Of a stretch of DNA of 37,616 bases, positions 22,715 to 31,267 are shown piece by piece. The position numbers and the translations under genes were made by a program. The notes below the pieces were generated by a model. That model saw only the letters and a program-made list of their open reading frames with translations. It was not told the origin of the DNA and searched no databases. Position 1 is the stretch's first letter, and every line of letters begins with the position of its first letter. Location of the stretch: the NCBI GenBank assembly GCA_030753365.1, contig JASMCJ010000050.1, forward strand, positions 1 to 37,616, read 5' to 3'. The stretch comes from Candidatus Woesearchaeota archaeon (GTDB lineage: Archaea > Nanobdellota > Nanobdellia > Woesearchaeales > GCA-2687795).

Positions 22715-23473
22715 TTGTTAAAAAATACATTCTTACATATACCGGGCATAGGCGCTGATACAGAGTGTAATATATGGAAGAATGACATTCTCAGTTGGGA
22801 TGATTTCTTAGAGAACTATCGCAAGCTGCAATTATGTTCTTCAAAGAAAGAGCTTATCCATTCTCACATCAAACGCTCTATTAACGCTTATGATAACAAA
22901 GATTATGAATTCTTCCATAGAAACATGCCAGGCAGATTGCACTGGAGAGCATACAAAGAGCTTAAGGACAAATGCTGTTTTCTCGATATTGAAACTACGG
23001 GCCTTGACAAATATCATGATGATATTACTTTGATAGGATTATATGATGGTAAAGACAGCCAATTCTTTGTTAAAGACAAGAACATTGAAGAATTTAAAGA
23101 AGCAATCAAAGATTATTCTATGATAGTCACATTTAATGGAAAGTGCTTTGATATTCCTTTTATCAAGGCAAAACATCCGGATATAAATTTTGATAAGTTC
23201 CATGTGGACTTAAGGTTTGCAATGAGAGAACTAGGCTACTCTGGCGGTCTGAAAAGGATTGAAAAGCTTATGGGCATTAACAGGTCAGATGATTTGCAGG
23301 AAGTTGACGGGTTTGAAGCCGTCAGGTTATGGCATAAATACAAAAGAGGGGATAACAGCGCTTTAGAACTCTTGCTAAGATACAATCAGGCAGATATAGA
23401 GAATCTTAAGACCTTGATGGACTTTACTTTTGAAAAATTAAAGCAGAAAGAGTTTCTTTCAGTTATTCCATAA
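22715..23473 (+). CDS. RNase H-like 3'-5' exonuclease (YprB-type)
   Basis: A 252-residue protein with a DnaQ/RNase H-like exonuclease domain. DIETTG at 91-96 carries the first two acidic residues, VTFNGKCFDIPFI the third, and YNQADIENL the last Asp, the order of the RNase_H_2/YprB family. An N-terminal region of 90 residues precedes it. The start is TTG at 22715, preceded 4 nt upstream by a strong GAGGTGGGA ribosome-binding site; no ATG is suitably placed. The substrate is not predictable. Confidence 0.85.
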   Translation: MLKNTFLHIPGIGADTECNIWKNDILSWDDFLENYRKLQLCSSKKELIHSHIKRSINAYDNKDYEFFHRNMPGRLHWRAYKELKDKCCFLDIETTGLDKYHDDITLIGLYDGKDSQFFVKDKNIEEFKEAIKDYSMIVTFNGKCFDIPFIKAKHPDINFDKFHVDLRFAMRELGYSGGLKRIEKLMGINRSDDLQEVDGFEAVRLWHKYKRGDNSALELLLRYNQADIENLKTLMDFTFEKLKQKEFLSVIP

Positions 23474-23496
23474 GAAAAGAAAATAAGAAAGAAGCT

Positions 23497-23730
23497 TTAC
23501 ATATATCCTAAAGCTTTCTTTATTAAAGGCATAACTGCTTCTGCTTCTTCCTTTAACATTCTGCCAAGCTTTGCAAAGCTCCACTCACCATTCTGGTTCA
23601 TGTTTTCCCTTGAAAACTGAAGCTTCTTTTCTCCTTCATTATAGCTGTAAACTCCAACTTTAATTCTTGAAGTTTCAAAGCTAGCTGTCTCCGCAAATAT
23701 TTCCACGTCTAAGTTTTTATCAAATGCCAT
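23497..23730 (-). CDS. small conserved-looking protein of unknown function
   Basis: A 77-residue protein: beta-rich first half (VEIFAETASFETSRIKVGVY), then FSRENMNQNGEWSFAKLGRM and an amphipathic C-terminal helix (KEEAEAVMPLIKKALGYM). It resembles small proteins seen in DPANN and bacterial genomes with the phrase KLGRM-TKEEAE, but no function is known to me. A minus-strand TATA-like box lies about 30 nt before the ATG, at about 23756-23764. Convergent with the RNase H-like gene. Confidence 0.7.
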   Translation of the reverse strand: MAFDKNLDVEIFAETASFETSRIKVGVYSYNEGEKKLQFSRENMNQNGEWSFAKLGRMLKEEAEAVMPLIKKALGYM

Positions 23731-23774
23731 TGTAGAAGTAAAGAAACAGGGACGGTTTTTAAAGTTTTGCTTTA

Positions 23775-24533
23775 TTATTTCTTCTTATGAACTTTCCTTA
23801 CTTTTCCTGTAATCCTTGAAAGCTCGCTGACATTTTCTGTGAAAGTTGGCAGAATCTTCTGGAACACCTTTTCCATTGCTTTTATCTCTGTACCAACATT
23901 AAGAATGTTCTGATCATACTCATTCACTTTGCCTATAAGCGCTTTATGAAGATTTTCAAAGTCTGATTTTAAATCCTTAAACTGCTGCTCTAATTTCACT
24001 ATCTTTATTTCTGTTGAATCTTTCCATTCAATGATTTTGTTAATATTTTTAACCAATTCCTGCCATTTCTCATCAATAATTGATTCCGCTATCTCTTCAA
24101 TCGCTTCCTGGTCAACAGCTGGCGCAGGTTCTTGTTCAGGCGGCGGCATTGATGGGGACGGCATTGATGGGGGCGGCATTTCAGCTCCTGGCTGAGCTGG
24201 CGGTTGCGGAGGAAGACCTCCTGCATCAGGAGGTGGCATATCACCTGGCAGCCCTCCTGGTGGTGGCGCTCCTTGCGACGGCTGAGCTCCTCCTGGTGGA
24301 TTAACAGGACCAGCTGGTCCCATTGTATCTGCCTGATTCATTGCATCAAATATCTGAGAAGATGAAAACCCTGACTGCTGTAAAGTTTGTATTATCTGAT
24401 CATTAGGTGTTCCCTGCTGCCTCATACTCATAACTTGATCTACAGGAGAATTCGGACCTGCTGCAGGACTTGGAGCGCCTGGAGCAGCTGGAGCTTGTGC
24501 TCCTTTCTTCTTACCCTTACCAAATAATGCCAT
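23775..24533 (-). CDS. proline-rich and coiled-coil protein, DPANN type
   Basis: A 252-residue protein. A short basic start (MALFGKGKKKG) precedes a helical repeat (VDQVMSMRQQGTPNDQIIQ, then SGFSSSQIFDAMNQAD). Residues about 70-140 are a Pro/Gly-rich linker with many PPP and SMP elements. The C-terminal 110 residues are a coiled coil ending EKVFQKILPTFTENVSELSR. The C-terminal part recalls archaellum accessory proteins FlaC/FlaD, but no archaellum genes are here. It could be a cytoskeletal or scaffold protein. A GAGGTGA ribosome-binding site precedes the ATG. It lies downstream of aIF2-gamma on the same strand. Confidence 0.7.
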   Translation of the reverse strand: MALFGKGKKKGAQAPAAPGAPSPAAGPNSPVDQVMSMRQQGTPNDQIIQTLQQSGFSSSQIFDAMNQADTMGPAGPVNPPGGAQPSQGAPPPGGLPGDMPPPDAGGLPPQPPAQPGAEMPPPSMPSPSMPPPEQEPAPAVDQEAIEEIAESIIDEKWQELVKNINKIIEWKDSTEIKIVKLEQQFKDLKSDFENLHKALIGKVNEYDQNILNVGTEIKAMEKVFQKILPTFTENVSELSRITGKVRKVHKKK

Positions 24534-24629
24534 GATTCACCTCTTTTTAAATATTACAAACTAACTAATCAATAAATATTAAGATAAAGTATATTTAAAC
24601 CTTTCGTTTGATAATGTTTAAGGAAGAAG

Positions 24630-25868
24630 TCAATGAATTATCCCATAACCTATTAACCTAAACCTATTGCCTATCCTTCTTGAGATAGTAACTCTTGAGC
24701 CAACTTCAGTGCATACAGGTATTTTAAGCTTGCACTTGATTTTTTTCTTTACAAACTTGACAACCTGGCCTACTGTTGCAGTGCTGTTCACATTAAGCAT
24801 CAAAAGTTCTCCTAATTTAACTGGAGAAACTTTAAGTTCCTCTTTTGAACCTACTACTCTTTCCAATAAGTGAGGCTCTATCTCAAACTCATACCATACA
24901 TCAGGCAATTTTCCTTTTAAGCCAACAACAGAGCCTGTTAAATAATCTGATTTTACGATTGAAGGGTCTAAAGAAGTCAAGATACCTATTGTACCACCAG
25001 GTTTGACGTCTTTTACAGAAGCTCCTCCACTCTTTAATCCAGTAATCTTAGCTATGATTGGCTTATTAACAGTTTGATTCTTCTCTTCTGTGATTCTTCC
25101 AGGCTTGATTTCAATCTCCTGACCAACTTTTAACACGCCTCTCTTCAACGAACCTCCTAACACTCCCCCAGTTATATCTTTAGGCTTAATGCCTGGCTTG
25201 TTTATATCAAACGACCTTGCCACAACCATTAAAGGTGTTTCTTTAGAATCTCTTTTAGGAGTTTTAATTGTTTTTTCTATGACTTCTATTAAAGGTCTAA
25301 TGTTTACCTTATGAACTGCTGATATTGGAACGATAGGAGCATCTTTGTAGATTGTATTGCTGATAAAATTCTTTATTTCCTTATAATTCTTCTTTGCCTG
25401 CGCATCATCCACAAGGTCAACTTTATTCTGCACTATCACTATATTTTTTATACCTATGATTTCAAGCGCCATAATATGCTCTCTTGTTTGCGGCTGAGGA
25501 CAGTCTTCATTAGCTGCCACAAGCAGCAATGCTCCATCCATTAATGTAGCTCCGCTTAGCATTGTAGCCATTAAGCTTTCATGCCCAGGAGCATCTACAA
25601 AGCTTACTTTTCTTATAAACTTAGCCTTGCCTTTGCATTTCTCGCATTTATCTTTTGTAGTAAATATTTTGCATTTAGCGCACTTTCTGAAAACCGCATC
25701 CGCATAACCTAATCTAATAGTAATACCTTTCTTCAACTCTTCAGAATGAGTAGCAGCCCATTTCCCGCTCAATGCTTCAAGAAGCGTTGTTTTACCATGA
25801 TCAACATGTCCTATTAAGCCTATGTTTATCTCTGGCTGTATTTCTTCTTGTTTTTGTTTAACTGTCAT
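24630..25868 (-). CDS. translation initiation factor aIF2 subunit gamma
   Basis: A 412-residue GTPase subunit of archaeal IF2, which brings initiator Met-tRNA to the ribosome. G1 GHVDHGKT, G3 DAPGH, G4 NKVD and the zinc knuckle with CxxC pairs (CAKC, CEKC) near residues 58-79 are present, followed by the two beta-barrel domains. A TATA box at 25892-25900 (minus strand) is 28 nt before the ATG, so the message is probably leaderless. The alpha and beta subunits are not in the window. Confidence 0.97.
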   Translation of the reverse strand: MTVKQKQEEIQPEINIGLIGHVDHGKTTLLEALSGKWAATHSEELKKGITIRLGYADAVFRKCAKCKIFTTKDKCEKCKGKAKFIRKVSFVDAPGHESLMATMLSGATLMDGALLLVAANEDCPQPQTREHIMALEIIGIKNIVIVQNKVDLVDDAQAKKNYKEIKNFISNTIYKDAPIVPISAVHKVNIRPLIEVIEKTIKTPKRDSKETPLMVVARSFDINKPGIKPKDITGGVLGGSLKRGVLKVGQEIEIKPGRITEEKNQTVNKPIIAKITGLKSGGASVKDVKPGGTIGILTSLDPSIVKSDYLTGSVVGLKGKLPDVWYEFEIEPHLLERVVGSKEELKVSPVKLGELLMLNVNSTATVGQVVKFVKKKIKCKLKIPVCTEVGSRVTISRRIGNRFRLIGYGIIH

Positions 25869-25891
25869 CTAGAACATAAGAAAGCTGGATT

Positions 25892-25900
25892 GTTTATAAA
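25892..25900 (-). promoter_or_regulatory. TATA box for aIF2-gamma
   Basis: TTTATAAAC on the minus strand, centre 28 nt before the ATG at 25868. Confidence 0.6.
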
Positions 25901-25918
25901 TGTAACGACATATTCTGT

Positions 25919-26461
25919 TTATACAACTTTTTCTATTTCTTCGATTACTGTTTCAAGCTCTTTTTTACTATGCCTTTTCATTAGCTCAGCTCCAACTGCA
26001 ATACCAGTTAACATAACACATCCTATTACTGCTAAAGTTGAAGGTATTTTAGATGTTAAATATATTTGGTAAGCAGTCCATTCAGCAGAAAAATTTCTGA
26101 GTAATCCCCAAACAGGAGAATCGTTTTCAAGATGTATTATTGTATCTCTATTAGGATTATTATAATATTTAGCAACTACTGCAGAACCTGTTACAAGAGA
26201 ATCTAATCCTGGACCAAAGACACCACCAGCCATACCTCCATAAACTACATAATTTCTAGTATTTTGCATTGACTCATTAAAAATCAACCTATCAGAATCA
26301 CCTAAAGCAACACCAGCTGCACAAGAAGTAACTAATCTACCCTAATCAAATGCTAAATTACATAGTTTCAAATATGCTGTACCATAAGACTTTCTCCAGA
26401 AATTCATTATTTTATCTTCTTTGTATGCTGTATTAGAATCAGAAATTCTATGTTTGTGCAT
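25919..26461 (-). pseudogene. predicted membrane protein gene interrupted by one in-frame TAG
   Basis: From ATG 26461 the frame reads MHKHRISDSNTAYKEDKIMN to codon 39 (NLAFD). It meets TAG at 26344-26342 and continues without further stops as GRLVTSCAAGVALGDSDR to 25919. Total 180 codons plus stop. A minus-strand TATA box (26481-26489) 24 nt upstream supports this start. The second part has two hydrophobic segments (YVVYGGMAGGVFGPGLDSL; LAVIGCVMLTGIAVGAELM) and an acidic tail. Family not recognised. Either an inactivated gene, amber readthrough, or a shorter gene starting at TTG 26287 or ATG 26269 after an old 5' part. Confidence 0.65.
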
Positions 26462-26509
26462 ATAATTTGAGAAATCTATATAATATAAATAATTTTCTAC
26501 TCTTAAGTA

Positions 26510-26839
26510 CTATAATAATTTATTTTTATAAGGAAACCTCATGAACTTCTTGCATTTAAGGCAGTAATACACAACCTTTTCCTTTTGCAGCCTTACTCTG
26601 CAGTTCACACTTGGCTTTAGGTAAGAATAGCAGTGCTTGCAAAACCTTTTCTTAAGAGGAGAGGGTATTTTCACTTTATACTTCATTGCAATCTTCCTTG
26701 CAAGGCTTACATACCTGTTAGAAAGCTTCTTGTCTTCTTTGAAAGCTGAAGCTGCTTCTTTGAACAGTTTTCTAATCCTTTCCAAAGCTGTTTTTGTTTG
26801 ATAAGCAGGTTTTGGCTTGTACGCTCTCTTGTTTGCCAT
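26510..26839 (-). CDS. rnp4: ribonuclease P protein component 4 (Rpp21)
   Basis: A 109-residue protein of the Rpp21/Rnp4 family, a subunit of archaeal RNase P that trims tRNA 5' ends. It has a basic N-terminal helical part and the zinc ribbon CKHC ... CLKC in the second half. I start at ATG 26839, which directly follows the enolase stop (1-nt gap); the longer frame lies inside eno. It is thus translationally coupled to enolase. It ends with TAG. Confidence 0.93.
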   Translation of the reverse strand: MANKRAYKPKPAYQTKTALERIRKLFKEAASAFKEDKKLSNRYVSLARKIAMKYKVKIPSPLKKRFCKHCYSYLKPSVNCRVRLQKEKVVYYCLKCKKFMRFPYKNKLL

Positions 26840-26840
26840 A

Positions 26841-28079
26841 TTATCTCCCCAGCTCTTCTTCAATCCTCAAAAGCTGATTATACTTAGCCAATCTATCACT
26901 TCTACAAGGAGCTCCTGCCTTGATTTGTCCGCAGCTTATGCCTACTGCCAAGTCTGCTATAAAACTATCAGAGGTTTCACCTGAACGGTGGCTTACCATT
27001 ACGTTCCAGTTATTATCCATTGCAAGCTTTGCAGCATCCAATGCTTCTGTCAAAGTTCCGATTTGGTTTACTTTTAGAAGCAGAGCATTACAAGCCTTAG
27101 TCTCAACCGCTTTTTTAATCCTTTCCACATTTGTTACAAGAGAATCATCTCCAACAATCTGAACCTTTCTTCCTAAATTTTCTGTTATTGCAACAAAGCC
27201 TTCAGTATCATCCTGGCTGAAAGGGTCTTCTAATGAAATTATAGGAAACTCATCAACAAGCGATTCATATACTTTCAGCAGTTTGTTTTGTGAAAGATAC
27301 TTGTCGTCAACTAAATAACCTTTTCTTGAATAAAACTCTGAAGCTGCTGCATCAATTGCAATCTTTATCCTTTTTCCATAGCCTATTTCATCAATAGCCT
27401 TTGTTATAAGCTTCAAAGGTTCTCTTACTTTGTTTAGGTTAGGCGCAAAACCACCTTCATCTCCAACATTTGTTGAAGATTTGCCATATTTCTTGCCAAT
27501 AAGCTTTTTTAATGTATGATACGTCTCAGACCCTGCTCTCAATGATTCTCTAAATGTTTTGAACTTTGGAACTATCATAAACTCCTGGAATTGCAATCTA
27601 TTATCTGCATGCTTTCCGCCGTTTATGATGTTCATATACGGTGTTGGCAAAATGAACTTTTTATTTTGGAAGAGTGCACCAATGTATTTATAGAGAGGAG
27701 TTCTCTGGGTTTTTGAAGCTAATCTGCATGCTGCCAAGCTAACGCCAAGAATAGCATTTGCACCAAGCTTTTTCTTATTAGATGTTCCATCAAGTTTTAG
27801 CATTAATTCATCAATAAGCTTCTGATTTCCACAATTCTTGTTCCTTAATCTGGGAGCAATCTTTTTATTTACATTGTTAACAGCTTTTAGAACTCCTTTG
27901 CCAAGGTATCTTTTGGTTTTGTCCCTTAGCTCTAAAGCTTCATGGATTCCTGTGCTTGCTCCTGAGGGTACTTCTTCCCTTCCACGCTTATTTTTAGAAT
28001 AAACATCAACCTCAACTGTAGGGTTGCCTCTTGAGTCAAGGATTTCCCTTGCTTTGATTCTTGTAATCTTAGAATACAT
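26841..28079 (-). CDS. eno: enolase
   Basis: A 412-residue phosphopyruvate hydratase (2-phosphoglycerate to phosphoenolpyruvate). Recognisable stretches are EILDSRGNPTVEVDV at the start, PSGASTGIHEALELRD, the metal-binding SLEDPF, DEGGFAPN, the signature LLKVNQIGTLTEA and the catalytic-lysine-region VSHRSGETSD. A ribosome-binding AGGCG and a TATA box at 28118-28126, 43 nt before the ATG, imply a short leader. Cotranscribed with rnp4, an order seen in other archaeal genomes that also groups enolase with translation genes. Confidence 0.97.
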   Translation of the reverse strand: MYSKITRIKAREILDSRGNPTVEVDVYSKNKRGREEVPSGASTGIHEALELRDKTKRYLGKGVLKAVNNVNKKIAPRLRNKNCGNQKLIDELMLKLDGTSNKKKLGANAILGVSLAACRLASKTQRTPLYKYIGALFQNKKFILPTPYMNIINGGKHADNRLQFQEFMIVPKFKTFRESLRAGSETYHTLKKLIGKKYGKSSTNVGDEGGFAPNLNKVREPLKLITKAIDEIGYGKRIKIAIDAAASEFYSRKGYLVDDKYLSQNKLLKVYESLVDEFPIISLEDPFSQDDTEGFVAITENLGRKVQIVGDDSLVTNVERIKKAVETKACNALLLKVNQIGTLTEALDAAKLAMDNNWNVMVSHRSGETSDSFIADLAVGISCGQIKAGAPCRSDRLAKYNQLLRIEEELGR

Positions 28080-28142
28080 TAAGTTCGCCTCTTTTTATGT
28101 TATTCTAATTTAGTTAGTTTATATATTTTTCTGCAAAAAGAT

Positions 28143-30194
28143 TTATTTATCAACAAGCTCAGCCTTTTTTATAGCAAGCCTTGCAGTGTTTTCATCTTCT
28201 TTAACAACTTCTGAGCTAATAATTTTTATTTTCTTACTAAATAAAGGACAATCAAGAACAAGACTCTCAAACTCACCACCTTCTCCTGCAACATTAAGCC
28301 TTATTTTCTTATTCAGTTCTATTAGTTTGTTTAAATCTTTTTCTGTAATTTTCTTTCTTAACCAGTTTTCATCAAGCCCTTCAGCAGCAATACTACTGAA
28401 CACGATTTCAAATTTTTTTTCTAAAATCTCTTTCATTTCTGTTTCCTGATTAAGATGCCATAAGGGAGAGAATATCTTTAAACTTAACTTGTCTGCTACT
28501 CTTTCTATTCTTTCCCTTTGATAGTTTGAGAATAATGCGCCTGTTATAACCCCTTCAACATTATATTCTTTTTTTGCTTTCTTTAGCGCTTTTTCAAAGT
28601 CTTTTAGCTCCAGTTCTTTCTTTCCTTCTGTAGCTTGTTCAATTAGTGGGATATCCATTGCTTTTGATTGTAGTTTTACTATGTCAATATTAGGAGTATG
28701 GAACATATAAGAATCAGGGTTTTTACTTTTTATTGAAACTAAGCAACTTATGTCATAGTTCTGTCTCTTCATGACATAGGTTGCATAAATACTATCTTTC
28801 CCTCCTGAAACCAAAGCAGCTAGTCTTAAGTTATGTTCAGGATAGAATCTTCTTAGATATTCTGATTTATACTTTAATCCTGCTTTCTTTGTTAGTTTTG
28901 AAATGCCCCTGTCGAATTTGCTACCATATTGAGCAGCAATCTTTTTTCTCCATGCAAATTCTTTTTTTATTTTGAGTTTTTCAGCTAGCTCTCTTAGGAT
29001 TACTTTTTTATGAGAATCATTTATCTTATAAGACGCCGGGATTCTAAGTGAATATTCTATGAGTGATTTATCTAAGAATGGCACTCTAAGTTCAAGGTTG
29101 TTATGCATCGTGATCACATCATCCCTGTATGTGTCTCTTTCATACATTTTTAATAGGCCTGATACACATTCCTTGTTTATGTCAAGGGAATTCTTATGCC
29201 GTTCATAACCAGCAAAGATTTCCTCGCTTCCTAAGCCAGAGAAGATCACTTTACAGCCACCTTTCTTTGCTTGTTTACAGGCTGCATAGAATGTCAATGC
29301 AACGCCTGCTTTAACAACATTCGAATCTTCTATTAAAGGGATAATTGTTTTGAGATGTTTTTCTATGTCTTTAAGCTTAATTCTTATTATCTTAAGGTCT
29401 AAGCCTAGTTCCTTAGCTACTTTCTTTGATGATTGTAAATCTTTAGGTTCTTCCATGTTTGGATCATCTAAAGCTGCGGTATAACATGTGAATCTATGGC
29501 CTAGTTTCTTTAGTATGAATGCTATCAGTGTGCTGTCAATGCCGCCTGAGAATAAAAGACCGAATTTTCTTTTAGGAATCCTTTTCCTTATTGAGTCTGT
29601 TAATAATTTGTTTAATTGTTCTATTATCTTATCTTTATTATCTTTTATTTCATGTGTTATATCGAAGAAAGGCCTTTCAATGAATTCTATCTTGTTTTCT
29701 TTGATATTATAGATTAATATTTTTCTTGGATTTAATTCATTAATATCAAGGAAGCCAAGTTTCTCTAATACTTTCTTTTCTGATGCAAATGAAAAGCCAT
29801 TGTTATGAGAATACCATACTGGCTTTATCCCTATAATATCTCTGGCCAGATAAAGTTTGTTACCTTTTTTATATGCAAATGAGTATACGCCGTCAAGATC
29901 GTCTAATGCTTTGATTCCTTTCTCTTCTAATATCTTAAATAATAGTTCAGAATCGTTCTTTGCTTTGTATTTATTTAATGTTTCCCAGTTATAGATTTCA
30001 CAGTTAGAGACAAACTTTCCTTGTATTGGCTGTTTTACAGAACCAACAACTGAATGTAGAGTATGGCCTAAGGTAAACTTGTCTTCATTATGAAGATTGG
30101 TTCCATCCTTGCCTCGTTCCTTTAGGATTGTTAATCCTTTTTTTACTAATCCCAATGAATCCTCATTGTTGAAGATTCCTATTATGCCGCACAT
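28143..30194 (-). CDS. fusion: AsnB-like glutaminase/asparagine synthetase + Dph6-like diphthine-ammonia ligase
   Basis: A 683-residue two-enzyme fusion. Residues 1-180 are a class II glutamine amidotransferase domain (MCGIIGIF with Cys2, ARDIIGIKPVWY). Residues 190-430 are an asparagine-synthetase domain with PP-loop SGGIDS (216-221), SGLGSEEIFAGY and LELRVPFLD. Residues 455-683 are a diphthine-ammonia ligase (DUF71/Dph6) domain with its own PP-loop SGGKDS (463-468), SNYQRERIERV and AGEGGEFESLVLD. Dph6 makes the last step of diphthamide on elongation factor 2 and uses ammonia. The glutaminase is diverged: the usual NGEIYN is NCEIYN (64-69) and RGPD is RGKD, so its activity is uncertain. Its ammonia may feed either domain. 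No frameshift separates the halves. Confidence 0.93.
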   Translation of the reverse strand: MCGIIGIFNNEDSLGLVKKGLTILKERGKDGTNLHNEDKFTLGHTLHSVVGSVKQPIQGKFVSNCEIYNWETLNKYKAKNDSELLFKILEEKGIKALDDLDGVYSFAYKKGNKLYLARDIIGIKPVWYSHNNGFSFASEKKVLEKLGFLDINELNPRKILIYNIKENKIEFIERPFFDITHEIKDNKDKIIEQLNKLLTDSIRKRIPKRKFGLLFSGGIDSTLIAFILKKLGHRFTCYTAALDDPNMEEPKDLQSSKKVAKELGLDLKIIRIKLKDIEKHLKTIIPLIEDSNVVKAGVALTFYAACKQAKKGGCKVIFSGLGSEEIFAGYERHKNSLDINKECVSGLLKMYERDTYRDDVITMHNNLELRVPFLDKSLIEYSLRIPASYKINDSHKKVILRELAEKLKIKKEFAWRKKIAAQYGSKFDRGISKLTKKAGLKYKSEYLRRFYPEHNLRLAALVSGGKDSIYATYVMKRQNYDISCLVSIKSKNPDSYMFHTPNIDIVKLQSKAMDIPLIEQATEGKKELELKDFEKALKKAKKEYNVEGVITGALFSNYQRERIERVADKLSLKIFSPLWHLNQETEMKEILEKKFEIVFSSIAAEGLDENWLRKKITEKDLNKLIELNKKIRLNVAGEGGEFESLVLDCPLFSKKIKIISSEVVKEDENTARLAIKKAELVDK

Positions 30195-30283
30195 CTTGTA
30201 TAAGAAAGTATACTGTTTTAAAAACTTATTTCTTTCTCTCTATGAATATTAAGGATATAAAATCTCTCTCTAATTACCATAAC

Positions 30284-30292
30284 TTTATAAAT
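30284..30292 (+). promoter_or_regulatory. TATA box for the exporter gene
   Basis: TTTATAAAT, centre 26 nt before the ATG at 30314. Confidence 0.6.
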
Positions 30293-30313
30293 CAACATTA
30301 ATTTATTCAGCAT

Positions 30314-30820
30314 ATGATTTATCAAATATTAGTGTTAATACTTTTAACATTTGTACCCTTTATTGAGTTAAGGTTTAGCATACCTTTAGGTATCCTTAGC
30401 TCTAGAGTAGAACTACCTTTTGGCATAGTGTTCAACGGTTTTGGCATGAACTGGCTTTTGGTTTATGTTGTGTGTGTTGCAACTAATGCTTTGCTTGGAA
30501 TAATGATTTACTTCCTGTTGGACAAGTTTGTACATATTTTCACAAGAATAGGTTTTATAGGAAACTTGTATAACAAAATAATTGTTAAAACTCAGAACAA
30601 GATCCATCCTTATGTTGAAAAGTATGGTTTGATAGGTTTAGCATTGTTTATTGGTATGCCAATCCCAGGTTCCGGCTCTTATTCAGGTGCTTTAGGAGCC
30701 TATCTTTTAGGTGTTGGCTATAAGAAGTTTGCTTGGGTTAATTTTATTGGTGTTGTTATTGCAGGCACTTTGGTTACTATTATTACGCTTGCAGGTAAAG
30801 GCATTTTCGCTTTGTTTTGA
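30314..30820 (+). CDS. small multidrug export family membrane protein (PF06695-like)
   Basis: A 168-residue membrane protein with about four to five hydrophobic segments. The phrase VPFIELRFSIPLGI near the N-terminus and IGMPIPGSGSYSGALGAYLLG in the second half are those of the family annotated as putative small multidrug export protein, conserved in many archaea and bacteria. Export function is not demonstrated for the family as far as I know. It is monocistronic and convergent with the regulator gene 11 nt downstream. Confidence 0.85.
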   Translation: MIYQILVLILLTFVPFIELRFSIPLGILSSRVELPFGIVFNGFGMNWLLVYVVCVATNALLGIMIYFLLDKFVHIFTRIGFIGNLYNKIIVKTQNKIHPYVEKYGLIGLALFIGMPIPGSGSYSGALGAYLLGVGYKKFAWVNFIGVVIAGTLVTIITLAGKGIFALF

Positions 30821-30830
30821 GAGTTAGTTT

Positions 30831-31160
30831 CTAAATTCCAACTTTAATTACTTTCCTTTCAGCTCGTTTCTTTAAATCTTCTAACATTAAAGCATCATCT
30901 ATCTCAATGAGTTTTTTTATTTTAATGTTATCTTTGTTTAATTTGTATAATTTTGCTTTCCCAATTATTCTTGTAGGTAGTATAATATTGTTTTTTATCA
31001 AATTATCCCATATCCTATACAAAGTTGACCTTCCAATTCCAGCGTTCTTTGCCATGTCCGTTATTGAGAAATCTAAATCTCTCTCTGTCAATAGATAGTC
31101 TAGTACTCTGATTGTAGGAGAATCTCCCATAAATTCTATGAATAACGATTGTTCTTCCAT
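30831..31160 (-). CDS. winged-helix transcriptional regulator
   Basis: A 109-residue protein. MEEQSLFIEFMGDSPTIRVL followed by DFSITDMAKNAGIGRSTLYR is a helix-turn-helix (recognition helix GRSTLYRIWDNL) with a wing (KLYKLNKDN). A typical small archaeal regulator. It is divergent from the small winged-helix/NurA pair; a perfect 12-bp palindrome (31207-31218) lies between the two promoters. A minus-strand TATA box is at 31185-31193, 29 nt before the ATG. Confidence 0.8.
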   Translation of the reverse strand: MEEQSLFIEFMGDSPTIRVLDYLLTERDLDFSITDMAKNAGIGRSTLYRIWDNLIKNNIILPTRIIGKAKLYKLNKDNIKIKKLIEIDDALMLEDLKKRAERKVIKVGI

Positions 31161-31206
31161 TTTATGTTAGGGTATATTAGCTCATATTTAAAACTTCCTA
31201 TTCTGA

Positions 31207-31218
31207 TACAATATTGTA
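31207..31218. promoter_or_regulatory. 12-bp perfect palindrome between divergent genes, candidate operator
   Basis: TACAATATTGTA lies about 20 nt upstream of each of two divergent TATA boxes (31185-31193 minus, 31237-31245 plus). It is placed so that one bound regulator, perhaps the product of 30831-31160, could control both sides. Confidence 0.45.
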
Positions 31219-31236
31219 CCAGATAAGGTGCGATAG

Positions 31237-31245
31237 TTTATATAC
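31237..31245 (+). promoter_or_regulatory. TATA box for the winged-helix/nurA pair
   Basis: TTTATATAC, centre 27 nt before the ATG at 31268. Confidence 0.6.
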
Positions 31246-31267
31246 ACTTACTGTTAACCTTGGTGCA

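Noticed and set aside
26490-26512. Read-through of the rnp4 stop TAG into the following open frame, which is in the same phase.
   Set aside because: rnp4 ends at a normal length for its family, and the DNA between contains a TATA box at the right distance for the next ATG.
13151-31180. The 10-mer GGTATATTAG occurs upstream of two winged-helix genes (13151-13160 and 31171-31180).
   Set aside because: Shared 10-mers are expected many times by chance in AT-rich DNA of this length, and the flanks do not match.
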